The notes beneath the pieces were generated by a model. That model did no database searches. It was not told where the DNA came from and worked only from the letters and a program-made list of their open reading frames with translations. Positions 52,212 through 64,000 of a stretch of DNA of 64,000 nt are shown piece by piece. The DNA lies in assembly GCA_033026295.1 (NCBI GenBank), contig CM065183.1, positions 16,447,157-16,511,156 of the forward strand. The letters are read 5' to 3'. Source of the stretch: Channa striata. Lineage: Eukaryota; Chordata; Actinopteri; Anabantiformes; Channidae. The position numbers and the translations under genes are program-made. Positions within the stretch are counted from its first letter, which is position 1. Every line of letters begins with the position of its first letter.

Positions 52212-53293
52212 CTGCGTTTCCTTGCCACAGCACTTTACTGCACACACACCATCCACACAGCTACATCCCCAAACCCGGAGGGGCATTTACACACAAGCCC
52301 GAACCAGCAAACACTTTGTTAAACTGTTGTTCGGCCTTCCGCGGTATCAGGGGAGCAGAGATGTGGACGCATTTGCATAAGTGGGTATTATACTCGGAGC
52401 CAGTGGACAGTAGCGATGGCTAAAGCAGATAAGATAAAGCTTTCATTCTCGCTTTCCTCCCCGTTACCTCACACAAACACTCCGTTTATTGCTTACTCTC
52501 CTTTTTCACTCAGGACGGAACCTTCTCCCATCCTCCATTACCTGCCCAGTCCCCCCTGCAAGCCCCCTTTCCCCCCTCACAGACCCAGCACATTCATCCT
52601 GTACATTTTGTTGTGAATGTTTTTTCTCGCTTCTTCCAACTTCTCCCCCCCTTATCTGCTTTACTTAACTCCCAGCGTGAGAACTTTTTCAATTATCCCC
52701 GCCTCTACCTCTGAGGGTTAGGGACGAAAGGCACTGTTTTGGCAGGATAAAGAGTCTGCGGCGGAAGAGAGGGAGAGGGGAAAAACGAGAAGGATGGAGG
52801 CAAGAGGGGAGGGAGCGATGAGAAGTTGAGCCAGAGATTCCGCAGTGACTCCGTTCCACCAAGTCATCTTTCATTTTTATGGCTTCAATCAAATGTCCTT
52901 GAAGCCTAAATATACTCTGATCATACACTCTTATCCTGGCTAAAACCCTGGGATACTTTTAAGCAGAATACCTGCGCTGCCCATTGTGTGCAGAGATTTT
53001 ATTGTCTGTCGCTCTAATGTCATTTATTTGCCAACAGCGTCCTGTCTCTGCATTACCCCCCCACCCCCTCGGCCACTGTTTGATAGTGTGTCTCTCTCTT
53101 GTCTCCCCTCCCACACCTTTTCATTCCCCACTTCTCTCTGTCTTCCACTCTCGCACAAATGCTCTATCTTTCCCTTGGCAGGAGACCGCTGCAGTTTGTC
53201 ACACACTGTGCAATATGGTCCACTCTGGAATGGCTAAAACAGTATTTCTATTTCTACCCTCTGTTTCTGTTCCCCATTTTCTGTCTCTGTGCC

Positions 53294-53308
53294 TGTGTGT
53301 GTGTGTGT

Positions 53309-53346
<38 letters not shown>
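53294..53346. repeat. (GT)n microsatellite, one interruption
   Basis: About 26 GT units with a single CT near 53313. Confidence 0.95.
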
Positions 53347-53349
<3 letters not shown>

Positions 53350-53498
53350 AGAGAGCAAGACTTGCTGAGGAAGTAACCTTGCCCAGAGAAAGCTCGCTTC
53401 AGAAAGTCAACTGTCACCTTTGTGTGTGTTCCAGGACAGTTACAGAGTTATAAGAGTGTGTAATTCCATCTGTCAGACTCTACTGCACTGGGATGCAC

Positions 53499-53545
53499 TG
53501 TGTGTGTGTGTGTGTGTGTTGTGTGTGTGTGTGTGTTTGTGTGTC
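53499..53545. repeat. (GT)n compound microsatellite
   Basis: GT units with TT interruptions near 53519 and 53537. Confidence 0.9.
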
Positions 53546-54763
53546 TGTCTGCCCATCTTCACAGCAGGACTACCTCCTGTTCCTTCAGCTATTCCCTGCC
53601 CCATTTCCAAGTTCCTTTTTCTTATGTATTCTCCCTCGCTGATTCTTCACCTCTCTGCAGTTTTTTTTTTTCCTCCACTCGTTTTTCCTCCGAACCTCTT
53701 CTTCTTCTTCTCGGCCTATCTGTCTCCTCTTTTGTTTCTCCTCTCTCACCTGTCTCTCCCGGTTATCACTTTCATTCCGCCTCTTTTCCTCCTACTCATT
53801 TTCCACCTGTATGGGATTGCTGTTTAGAGGCACGGAGCCTGGAGCTTGTAATACCCTGCCCAGAGTTATTTAGCCGCGCTATGACAGGTAGGGAAATGAA
53901 ATCACCACTTGGCCGTGTGTGTGTGTGTTTTTCTTTTCATTCCTCTTTACTGTTTCTCCTTTCCATTTATGAGACCCTGCTGCAGGGCTATTTTTAGTCG
54001 GCTGCCACCTTCTCACTGGCTTGTAAAACCTGACCGCCAGACGTTCACTTAGGCAGAAATTCTCCATTATGATTGCAGGATTGATGAATGATATTCTTAT
54101 CTGCGAGGAGTGTTTTGCCATGAATATAAAAAACACAACACTCTCTCTACGGCATGGTCATTTTTTATAGCTGCTTCGGAGTAGTACTCAGAATGTGATA
54201 AGATACGATCGCTCTGTCTCATACAGTAAAGCTGCAAATATTCTCTGTGTCATTCAGTCAATTTATCATCTTTTCGTTTTCCGGTGATGCTCCTCTGCAA
54301 GTGACCTGGATCTGAGTTTGGCTGCTGCACCTGTTCCTGTGATGTTTTTTTTTGGCTTTTTTTTGTGGATTTCCAATCTGACGGAGCGTACAGAGACGAT
54401 CAGAACTCATCACGTCGATGTTATGGTCACCACAGTTCATTAAAGTGGATTAACTGAATGGGCCTAGTGAGCACAGGCTCATGGTCCAAACAGGTCCGGG
54501 GCCCTATGTTCCATTTGAAAGGGAATTTAACCAAAACATGCACACAAAATGGCCGCACAAATTTAACATTCAATTGTCAGTGTCTTTCTACGAAGCAAAT
54601 ATTGGGGACTTTTAAGTATGTTCATCGTCACACGCTGCCGAAAGATTCTTCTGTATAATTCAATAATCATTTAAAATAATTTCACAAATCCTGGCTGCCA
54701 TAGTATGGTCTAAATTTAAAGGATGCCCTCACTGAAATTGAACTTGCTTCTTTTGGTTTTACG

Positions 54764-54960
54764 TGTACATAAATGCCATTAAACGTCTCTCGGACTTCCC
54801 TACTTTAAAACATCTCTCTGTACTATTAGCTGGAAAACGCCTCCACACGACATCACTTGGAGGAACATTCAGTTCAGATTGTGTTGTCTTGTTGCTCACT
54901 CTATGAAGTTTGTCAACCTGCTCCCCCAGATGACATCATGTGAACACCCTAAACTACGGC
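54764..54960 (+). repeat. Dispersed repeat, copy B (internally deleted)
   Basis: Degenerate second copy of the 13588-13905 repeat, lacking roughly 120 bp between the cagatgacatcat block and the aacaccctaaacta block. It lies in the presumed GluN3 intron. Substitutions are frequent, so both copies look old. Confidence 0.7.
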
Positions 54961-57262
54961 TGCAGCAAGTTGGAAATTGGTGACGTCGCCCTTTAAGCCA
55001 AATTATGATCCAGGAGGATCTTGTACTCATGGAATTATACAAAAACTTGGGAGAACATCACTGCTAACAAGAACCAATTTGGCTTCAGATCCACCAATAG
55101 AATGGCTTCTGTGGGTAATGAAAGGCATTGGCACTTCTCCTTCTTGTGCTCATATGCTGAGTTTGTGAGGTTAGAATGCAAGCGTCAAGTTGAAAATGGA
55201 GGATTATGTTCTCCATGGCTCCATGTTTCCATGTTTCACCTAAACAGAAAATGAACTAGAGGTGCCGATTCCAGAGTTCTCATTTCTCATTCAAAGCTCT
55301 TCACACCATCTGAAAGGATCCCGCACCACTGCTGGTGCCATAAAACTTCAATGCGGATCGATTCGCTCACGGTTTTGCAAAGCAGGCGATGCAGTAGCCT
55401 AGAGGTCAGAGGAAGGCTTAGACTTCTGCTGCTGGGAAAAATGTGGGAACGGCACAATGCGAGGCGCTTTTGAAGCAAAGTTATGGAAGATTTAAGAGGA
55501 AAGTGTCAAGACCTAAATGTAAAGTAACTAAAGTGAATATGACAAAGCTCGGGCATGGATGGTTGAATTTCACTGGGAAAATTTACAGTTCTTTTTGAAA
55601 TGGCGTTTTCGTTTTTCTGTGATTTAGAAAAGCTGTTACAAAGCGGGACCCTTTTTTCTTCACCGCACACTGTTTCCATCTGCATGTTTTCCTCTGAGCT
55701 CAGTGGCCCAGCAGAGGTGACAGATCGGTCCCAAGGAAAGGACAGGCTGTCTGGCGCTCAAGAACAGAAGACGTGCTTGACGTTCTGATCCGTAAATGTC
55801 ATTTTATCTTTTGGCTATCTTTCAAAAAAAATCGTTCTGTCGCTATCTCTCTTAAGGCTGTAGTTTAACATACACGCGCTCTCTCTCTCTTTCGTCCTGT
55901 CTCTCTCCCTCATCCATCAAAGGCCTAATCTGATATTAAACATACTCCCAAATGCTACACCACCCTTCTGAGCTTCCATTTACGTCTGAGACACATGCCT
56001 ACCCGCCAATGACACTCCCTCCTGTCTCTTCACTGCCTGCTCTCGGTCGCTCTTAAATATGGGGAAACACTGCCAGCAGCATTGATTTCTTCCTCACTTT
56101 CTCTCCTTTTCTTTCCCTCCCACAGCGCACGCACGCGCACACACCTGCCACAAAACACCTTTTCCCTGTGAGCAGCCTCCCTACAAATGTCAGGTGAGGT
56201 ATTCAGGGGTGAAGGAAGAGGAATGGCGGATGTTGGGGGGACTGAGTGAGAGATGCTCACATCAGACACGAGGAGGATTTCGCTTTTGCGTAAAATCACG
56301 TTATCAGACTAGCGCAGGGTTCGCCAGCCGGATAGGGAAGCAGGGGGAGGAGGAGCTGAGTGACAGTCGTTCTGGCTGCTGTAGACTTTCAAATCCTGGC
56401 TACAAAAATGTAGTGCAGTGAAAAGCAGTGATTTTATGTTAATGAATTATTGCACATTCTGTGATGCGATTCATTAAAGTGCAGACGTGGTCCAGCCAAT
56501 GGGACTGCGTGTCAATTTCATGCTTACTTTGTCCTGTACAGCAACCTAAGCTTCAAAGAAATGTCTTAGATAGAAAGACGAGCGTATAATCGCTGACAAT
56601 ATGCGCTCAGACATGCTCATGCACACTATGCACAGTGATGGCATAATCTCTCTTGCTTTGGCATGTGGATGCACACTCAGAAGTGTGCACACTTTTATTT
56701 TTTACACAGTGTATTAGACACAGCAATTCAGCAACTCGCAGCACATGCATTAATGCAATATTGGTAGAAGAAACATATAATAGTGTATTTTTTGTAAATA
56801 TGTGCACGCACAGAACCTCAGACTGATGTGAATACAGTCACACATTCTGCTATGTGCTATTTATTATTTTGTTATTCTTCATTTTGTTTGGGTAATATTA
56901 ATTATTCATTGCTTCTGGCAGCCCACAAATATCATCCCAGGAGATTAATATAAAATTTATCTGTCCCACTTCCTCCCCAGCATGCTCACTCGGGCCCGTG
57001 GTGTACCTGACACTGAGCAAGAAGCCTATTTGCTATGCAGGGGAACCTCTGACAAGCTGAAGACCTAAAGTTGAGTTAATTAAACATTAAGCATTAATCA
57101 AAATGAGATCGTTAATCTCGACACGATTATCTGTGATATTTTGTAAATTATGTGTTGCTCCTCGGGCATACTGAGCAGAGCGGGGCCCGCGCTCAGGCGA
57201 CAGACGTATACACACACAGTGAAGATCATCAGCTCGGTGCGTGTTCACGCGTGCCTACGTAC

Positions 57263-57264
<2 letters not shown>

Positions 57265-57295
<31 letters not shown>
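57265..57295. repeat. (GT)n microsatellite
   Basis: About 15 GT units. Confidence 0.95.
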
Positions 57296-57297
<2 letters not shown>

Positions 57298-59245
57298 CCG
57301 ACAAGCCGTCTTCATTGCTCTTTGATGCCCTTTACATGTTTCAATCAACATCAATCAACACTTGGAATGTAGTTCGCCATAATAATTGAGGCTGAAAATG
57401 CAGCTGCGGAAAGAGAAAGAGAGAAAGACAGGAAGAGGGAGGGGGGACATTCACAGACCAGTGAATATAACATAATAGGGTCAAATGTCATTGTGCACTA
57501 CAGTAACTTCACTGTCCTACACACACACACAGATTTAGAGACGTTCCTACATTGCAGAAGTGTTTGCCAACTAAGGAAATTAAGTTTGAGTCCTAAACAT
57601 TACAGTACTTAAAGAAGATCTGACGCATGCAATCTTTTTTATTAATCTAAAGTGGAGGTGACTTTGCAGAGTGTTAAACTCTGAGCTGGCATTTACAGAA
57701 GGATTATGTTTTCTTTCCATCGCCCCCCTCGCTCCGTTCAGCTGCCCAGCTTTGAAGACCAGAGCTGTAGTTTTTACTCGGTTTTGTCAGGAGTGAGTCT
57801 GTGGCTCTGAGGCGAGTGCGGATCTTATCACTGGCTCGACGTTGTTTCTGAACGTCTGTGCGTGTTGCCTTTAAGCGAATGCGCACAGCCCTGCACCGGC
57901 CTCGTCCAACCTTCAGCTCCACAGATCTAATCCTTTTGTTTTCCTCTAAACTGACGGCAGTTGCTTCGGTCTAAGTGGGCCGCCCTTGTGCCACTCATAA
58001 TACCACAAGATATTTTCCACATCTATGAACGGCTGCAATTATACCCCCTGGCTAGAAGCACTAATGGCAGATAAGTGATTAGGACCTAGTGTAGAGATCT
58101 GGCCCATTTGTTTGACGCAGCAACTAATACTGAAGCCGAGGTAACTTTGAGCCAGATTAGTGACTTAATTCTCCTTTAGTCCAGAGGGACAAGGCCAAAC
58201 GCCCAGTGATGGTATAGTGATTACATCTGCACATAAATGGGGGGCCTGCGAGTCCTGTTGGCTTTGAATCAAATGGATCGAGCCAGAGCTTTCTATTCAC
58301 TTCTTCCCCCAAATCTTCATCCAATCCCTGAAACTGAGGAGAAACTGGAATCTCCCATTACAAAATTCAATCAGAAAAGATGCATGTTGACGATAATCGG
58401 CGATGAGGAATGGAGCTCAGTCCCGACTAAAGTGACGAGGGTCTTAGAAAGGCTCCAACAATAGCTCATGAATTTTTATCAGGCTAAATGTCCAGTTTTG
58501 TTTGGCTTTCTGTATGAAAATTGGCTTTAAATGTTTGTAGGGTTAATCAAAATATTCAGTAGTGAGCTGCACTGGGAGCTACAGTTGATGTCCGGAGGTC
58601 AAGGTGATATGTAATTATGCCGACTTTGACAGTTTTTTGCCTTACAACTCACTGTGCAAAAATCTTTATTTAACTTTTATTTTATCATCTTTAAAAATTA
58701 ATTAAAAAATTTAACTCAGCGAAAAATGGTTTGGTTAAAGTTAGAATCACGGTTGGCTTATGGTATCTTATTGTTTTAAGGATAGTGAAACAGAAGCTAA
58801 TTTAATACAGACACTGAGCCCATGCACACAGACACACCTTCACATTCACATGCACCTGCGTAATGTGACACACAGTCCTGTGACGGCCGTTTCTCATTAT
58901 TGCACTTATTAACAGATGGCAGTAATGGGCCAATGTGCTGTGAGGAAAGTAAGAAGATGACTGCAAGCTAGTAAAAATGGAAATAAACAGAGCAGGTTGT
59001 AAAGCGTTCCTGAGTTCTGCTTTTTAAATTTTTTATGAGAGAGGGAAAATCATTCGGCACATTTGTTAGACCTTGACAAAACACTCAATGAGTTTTGGTG
59101 AGTAAGACTGAACAGGGAAACTCCACTGGGCACATTTAAGGTTAGGACATCGTTTTTGTCATGGTTGAAACTTGCTTAGAGCTGTAATAATGATGGTACG
59201 GCTCGAAGAAACCCATGTGGACTCGAGCCGGATATTAGAATCAAG

Positions 59246-59460
59246 TGGTAAATGGTCTTTACTTAAATAGTGTGTGTTTGCCTGTTGGTACTCAAAGAGC
59301 TTTACACGGCCTGTCATACAGCGACGGGGGAGCTCATACTCAGCTGGCCAACGCTCACCAGGAGCATCTGAGTGGGGCTTCAGTGTCTTGCTCAAGGACA
59401 TTTCATACAATCAAACCAACAACTGTAGGTCCGGTGGACAACTGCGCCACAGCCGCCCCA
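59246..59460 (-). repeat. tRNA-headed SINE-like repeat, minus orientation
   Basis: Read on the minus strand it starts tggggcggctgtggcgcagt, with a decayed B box ggtttgattgt. It continues with tccttgagcaagacactgaa and ends in gtaaagctctttgagtacc and aaagaccatttacca, the characteristic tail of the teleost family also seen at 50005-50195. It is nearly full-length (215 bp) but diverged. Confidence 0.85.
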
Positions 59461-61235
59461 AATCGACCCGCACGGAGAACCAACCGCAGTCTCGCCGTTA
59501 AAGTCTGATTGTTTTGTTTGACCCATCCATCCAACCCCGCCTCTGCATTTTCAAGGTGTTTGAGGTCTTACTACTTCAACAGAAGCATTTGAGGCCATTT
59601 TTCTTTGAACAACATTTTTCTCTACCATATGCTTTGTACCTCTGGATCATTTTGGCCCCTCATTGGATGAATTAGCCCTGTTAATCATATGTTGATCAGT
59701 TACCAAATGAACATGGTTGGATTTAAGAGCAGCTCCAGATTGAAGCGGCGCTTTGTTTTCACCGACAGGGAGCTCTGCATTGCTGAGTTGTGACTAGAAA
59801 TTAAACAGCATATTTTTGTCCTGAAAATAAACCAATGCACGTGGCTTTTTAAGGTTGCTTAAAGGTCACATCTGAAGGGAGAAGTCGCTGCAAACAACTG
59901 GATCTCTGTATGCAGGATGCGTCATTACATCCTTTGCAAATGTGACTAATGGCACGTTTACAAGAAAAAGTGGGCTCTGGGGCTGCGCTATGTTAAGTGC
60001 AAAGGTCTTGTAGTGTTACTTGTGATTTTTGTAATCTGTATAATCCCCCTAGAGTACGCTAAGAATGCCCTTAAGCCCGGAGAAAACAGTTTGTTTAATG
60101 GGGCTGCTCAGGTGAGCAAAGTGACAGATTATTATCACGTTTAGCACATCAGTTTCATTCACAGTTTGTACATTTAGATCATGTACAAATCTGCTTTTCA
60201 GAATTGATACCGTGGTTCGGTGTAACCTTTAACCACTGGGGCCTTTAGCCAACTTATTCTATTAAGCATAAGGCTCGTTTCTTAACAGTAGAAGGTTTTA
60301 AAAGGGATTTTGCATGAAGGTGAATCTTATTCCAGCGAGGTTTGACCTTGGGATCGAGCCACGACTGTACACCTCCCTCTGTGTGAATGAATAATCAGGC
60401 AACCTGCAAACATGACTGCTACTTACTAGTATCCAGGAAAGCAAACAGGACAAAATAGCTTCCTCCTGAGGGACGTTCGTTGCACTTTGGAATCTGCATT
60501 CGACAGCTGCAGTGCTTTTGTTTATGTTTTCCAGCTCAGATTCTGATGAAAAACATAGAGTGAGGGCTGCATAATCATAATGTAGCAGCTTGCTGGGCAA
60601 ACAGCTGGCAGACAAGGTCACTAGTTTGAAACCCACAATACAGTAAGTTGATGTAAAAAGTGAGTGCACTCCCCTGATCATTCGCCCGTGTGACGCTGCT
60701 CAGTTATGGAGGCTAGGAAATGCTTGTGCTCTTTCTGAATATGACCCGTGGTGTTAATGCATATGTGTTTATTGGCGCATTGCTGTAAAGGAATATGCAT
60801 GTGTATAAATGTAGACATCACTCAGAAATGCCTGTTTTGAATTAGCGTCACTGCAGTCGCTGCAAATAATCCTCTCTTGAAAGTTATTCAATAGAACAAC
60901 ATTAGCACAGTTTATTCACATTTTAGTGGCAGCTGGAGCTAATGACAGGCCCAGATGCACGATATTTATGTGGGCAAATGCCTTATGTTTACCCATGTGT
61001 CTGGACGGGAAACAGCAGTAAAAGACACAGCTTATAGCCCGAAATGGAAATTCTAGTTTAATAGCACCTGAGTCAGTCCAGCAGATTTTCAGTCAGTCGT
61101 CAGGATAGTCAAACTTGGTGAACAGTCTTATTATAAGAGTGAACATTCATCACAGTTTACAGAGAAACGTCTGATGTAGCCACAGTTCTGAACACAATGA
61201 AGGATAATCAGCGCCGTATATAAAAATTAAATCGT

Positions 61236-61370
61236 GTGGGGGTGAGCCCAAGGACCACCTTGGTGGAGGATTGCGGCAGGAAGGTCATCTGGCCTGAAAA
61301 CTCCTGCCAAATCAACGTGCAGGACACGTTCCGCTGTGGCGACCCCTGAAGGGACAAGCCGAAAGCCGAT
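61236..61370 (+). repeat. Fish interspersed-repeat tail (unnamed family)
   Basis: Words gaaggtcatctggcctgaaaa, tgccaaatcaacgtgc and cgctgtggcgacccctgaag followed by gggacaagccgaaag form a block that I recognise as a widespread teleost interspersed repeat end. I cannot assign it firmly to a SINE or a LINE. It is unrelated in sequence to the 50 and 59 kb copies. Confidence 0.7.
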
Positions 61371-62391
61371 GATCTGACTAAATAACAGCGTTTAGGTCAT
61401 CGGCGTTCCTAAACCGATGGAACCCGCAGCTTTTGCCTCCGTCATACTTCACAGTAGCAGTGTCATCGTGTGTATTACAGACAACACTAAGAAACAACAC
61501 CCGCGTTGTGTGGTGACCTCCCTTTGAGATTCCTACTGTGGCCTTCTCGCTGCTCGCATCCGTTCCCATCTGCATCTCTATCTGCACATCCTTCCCCTGC
61601 TTCTCTGATACGCCGCTCATGTTTTTTTAAATTACTTTCTCCGAGCTATTTTCTCTTGCCTTTTACCAAAGACCAACGTTGACACTGGGAACAAATCCGA
61701 AATCTTAAAGCAGTACCCTGATGAACGGGGTGGAGTACGCGGGGGACGGAGGATTGGGTCGGGTAAAAGAAGCCGTACACTGCACAAACATTTTAATGCG
61801 GGATTTGATTTGCTGCAAAAATGCTACACATTCATTGAGTTAACGGAAGCAAAGCCGTCTCGATGGGTCACGTTCGGAAGAATAAAACCCATTAGTTGTA
61901 CACATGCTCAATTCTGCAGTGGCCACTTTCTTACACCAGAAGTGGGCTGGGACCAAACAACAAGCTCATCTGTGCCCCAAATCAACTTACCCCAAATGGC
62001 CCCTCAATCGACTGGAACTCAGTCACATTAGAGAGCCACTTCTGGGTAGGTGCCGTTTGTCATACGTATTACCCCAGATTCATATTGGAGTCTAATAGTC
62101 TTTTTGTTCACTGCCTCTGTCTCCCAAATTTTTCCCTCTCCACTAATTAGCCCCTTTATGCTCGCTCTTGCACTTGAAATCGTTCGCTGTCTTCCGGCCA
62201 TATTCATCTGCTCACTCTCAAACACCCCACCCCACCCCCCCCACCCCCACCGCCTCTCCATCTCTCCGTCATCTCTCTCTTATAGAGATGGATGAAAGGG
62301 GATATCAGGGAGTCTGGGTGGAGAGCTCAGCTGATAGGCTGCATCAAGACAGGTCATTTACTCGTTGCTAACCCATCTATCCTGAAACCCA

Positions 62392-62443
<52 letters not shown>

Positions 62444-64000
62444 CATACACTCAACACGTTCCTGCACTGCCCTTAAATGACTCCCCTTTCTCCAGGAGTA
62501 TTATTTCACTCCTGGGAAGTGCGCTGCGACTTCCGGGATTTCAAAGCAAAGGGATCTTTCGCACTGGGAACTTGTTCGGTCACACATCCACGCTCTCCAA
62601 AAACAAATGCACAAAATTGCACACGTTCCAAGAATAAGAAATATCACACGTACACGCAACTGGTGCCTAAAGCTCGAGACACTTCATTACTGGCGTGGCG
62701 TGCTTTCACCACTGGGGTGCTGTGAATAAATAAGTCCCCCCTGACGCCTTTGCTGTTTGCAGCTATGCTCCCTGTGGCTTGACTGTTAATGACATCATGC
62801 CACCCTGCATCTGTACTTGGGGAACTGTTGGTATCATCCTCTCCGTAAATAAATAATGTTGCCATCTCATCGGTCCAGCTGCCTGCTGGTTGAATTAAAA
62901 CCCAGCAAGGGGTTATTTTCTACCCTGACAGCTCCTGTGCCAGCCCGGAACAACCAAAACAGCTTATTTTACCCCCAACATGATGACATGATTACTGCAA
63001 TTGCTTGACGCCACCTCCAGCAGGTTAGCAAGTCAGCGACGGGGAAGATAAAACTTGGCTGCTCGAGGGGAAAGAGACTTACGATCTAGAAAAATCGCGG
63101 CAGTGTTAAGGTGTCGTCACTTCCTCGCGCACTCTTCGTTACCGATGGATGTGCGGCCCAATCGGAATACGGCTTGTATGTGCCACTGTAGGACGGATGG
63201 ATGAGTCGGGGGGAGAAAATGCGATTACACTGGCAATCATAACTCAGATTAGCCTTCCTCTGTACCTCTCTCCAGTGTTCAACACAGGAATCAATCACCA
63301 TCACATTCACTACGCCGCCTCACATCACACACGGGGCTGCACCAAAAGGACAGATATTATTCTCTCCGGCAGAGAAAACAACATTGTCTATAGAGCAAGG
63401 ACAACAATCGCTCTCTTTAATAAATAACTGCAGCTATTATGATCATAAATAGTGAGGGGGCCAGAGGCTGTTTGCAGGGGGTGGGGGTGGGCTTGTGGTG
63501 GGTGGGGGTTGCAGTGGGGAGATACATGAATCCATTCAGCATATTTCTGCTGGGGCTTGTATCTCTGCAACCGAGGGGATCAAAAGAGCTCCTGACAAAA
63601 GAGGCGCCGATGCAGCGTGCTGAGATGACAGCCTTCACCGAGGCTAGCAGTGCACTCAGCACTCACGCTGGCTGACTAGAGACCTGACTAACCAGTCCAG
63701 AACAGCACACTCAGTTCCCCCGCTGTTTCCTGCGATCTGATTAGTATTGATGACATCAGGACATTCACGGGCCCACGGAGGCTCATTAAATGAGAAGTCA
63801 GCTGATAATGAAAGTGAACACTCTGTATTGGATTACTTCATTTACCCAACACTACAGACTAGCAGGGAAACATTTGCATACTCTGATGTGTGTTATTCCT
63901 TTTGCATTTCATGAAAGTGCGTGATTTGAAATTGTGCAGAAAAAAAAAAAAACTTCTTCGTTGGTTTGCACATAGCCCAGAGCACTTGGCTAGTTTGTGA
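61371..64000 (+). other. Presumed GluN3 intron 1, last part of the window
   Basis: Contains C-rich DNA at 62224-62252, (CA)n at 62391-62441 and a G-rich block at 63477-63510. No GluN3 exon or other gene was recognised up to the window end, so the assignment as intron rests on the absence of the rest of the receptor. Confidence 0.5.
62391..62441. repeat. (CA)n microsatellite, about 50 bp
   Basis: Uninterrupted CA run of about 25 units. Confidence 0.97.

Larger units (their letters stand above)
53040..53810. repeat. Long pyrimidine-rich tract with GT microsatellites
   Basis: The plus strand is strongly C/T-biased (ttcctcc, tctctcc words) with two GT runs inside it. The open frames across it are Ser/Phe/Leu/Pro-rich translations of the bias and not genes. 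Confidence 0.7.
50196..59245 (+). other. Presumed GluN3 intron 1, middle part
   Basis: It holds a purine tract at 51950-52160 leading into a G-rich block at 52175-52211, a pyrimidine-rich tract at 53040-53810 with (GT)n at 53294-53346 and 53499-53545, repeat copy B at 54764-54960 and (GT)n at 57265-57295. A mixed-composition block at about 57950-58480 could be conserved non-coding DNA. No exon was recognised. Confidence 0.5.

Noticed and set aside
58237..58464. A 75-codon plus-strand open frame with ordinary amino-acid composition
   Set aside because: No family recognised and no splice sites that would make it an exon; possibly part of a conserved non-coding block.
60590..60660. A tRNA-like promoter word near agtttgaaacccac
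   Set aside because: No matching A box or repeat body was found next to it.

Overview
The window is vertebrate nuclear DNA, most likely from a teleost (ray-finned) fish. The evidence is spliced genes with GT-AG introns, a claudin-11 gene and the first exon of an NMDA-receptor GluN3 gene, dozens of (CA/GT)n microsatellites, and degenerate copies of tRNA-headed SINE and Tc1/mariner sequences of the kind common in percomorph fish. No prokaryotic operon, CRISPR array, phage or plasmid feature was seen. Most open frames here are chance frames in low-complexity DNA.

Layout. Positions 1-7370 are non-coding flank downstream of claudin-11. Positions 7371-10213 hold a complete three-exon claudin-11 gene on the minus strand: ATG at 10006, stop at 7803, 216 residues, a TATA-like box at 10213-10207, and a probable poly(A) signal at 7376-7371. 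Positions about 10.3-39.8 kb are a long intergenic stretch of microsatellites, purine-rich tracts, hairpins, one copy of a dispersed repeat (13.6-13.9 kb), a Tc1-like transposase fossil (37.6-38.1 kb), and moderately GC-balanced, repeat-poor stretches that may be conserved regulatory DNA. Positions 39.84-40.66 kb hold a CpG-rich promoter/5' UTR and the first coding exon of a GluN3 subunit, closest to GluN3B (grin3b), on the plus strand. From 40,659 to the window end the DNA is read as intron 1 of that gene; no further GluN3 exon was recognised. This intron holds two opposite-orientation copies of one tRNA-headed SINE-like family (50.0 and 59.2 kb), another known-looking fish repeat tail (61.2 kb), a second copy of the 13.6 kb repeat (54.8 kb), and long one-sided purine or pyrimidine tracts.

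The two genes are divergently transcribed with start codons about 30 kb apart. They encode a tight-junction protein (myelin and Sertoli barriers in mammals) and a glycine-gated NMDA-receptor subunit, with no direct biochemical link. The points most worth checking are: a very regular potential RNA G-quadruplex 34 nt after the claudin-11 stop codon; a GLW-to-GPW change in the claudin signature; an out-of-frame AUG-started upstream ORF overlapping the GluN3 start; a CTG/CTC run coding ten leucines in the GluN3 signal peptide; and a 15-bp perfect hairpin at 25.2 kb. I see no convincing evidence of an entirely new biological system.
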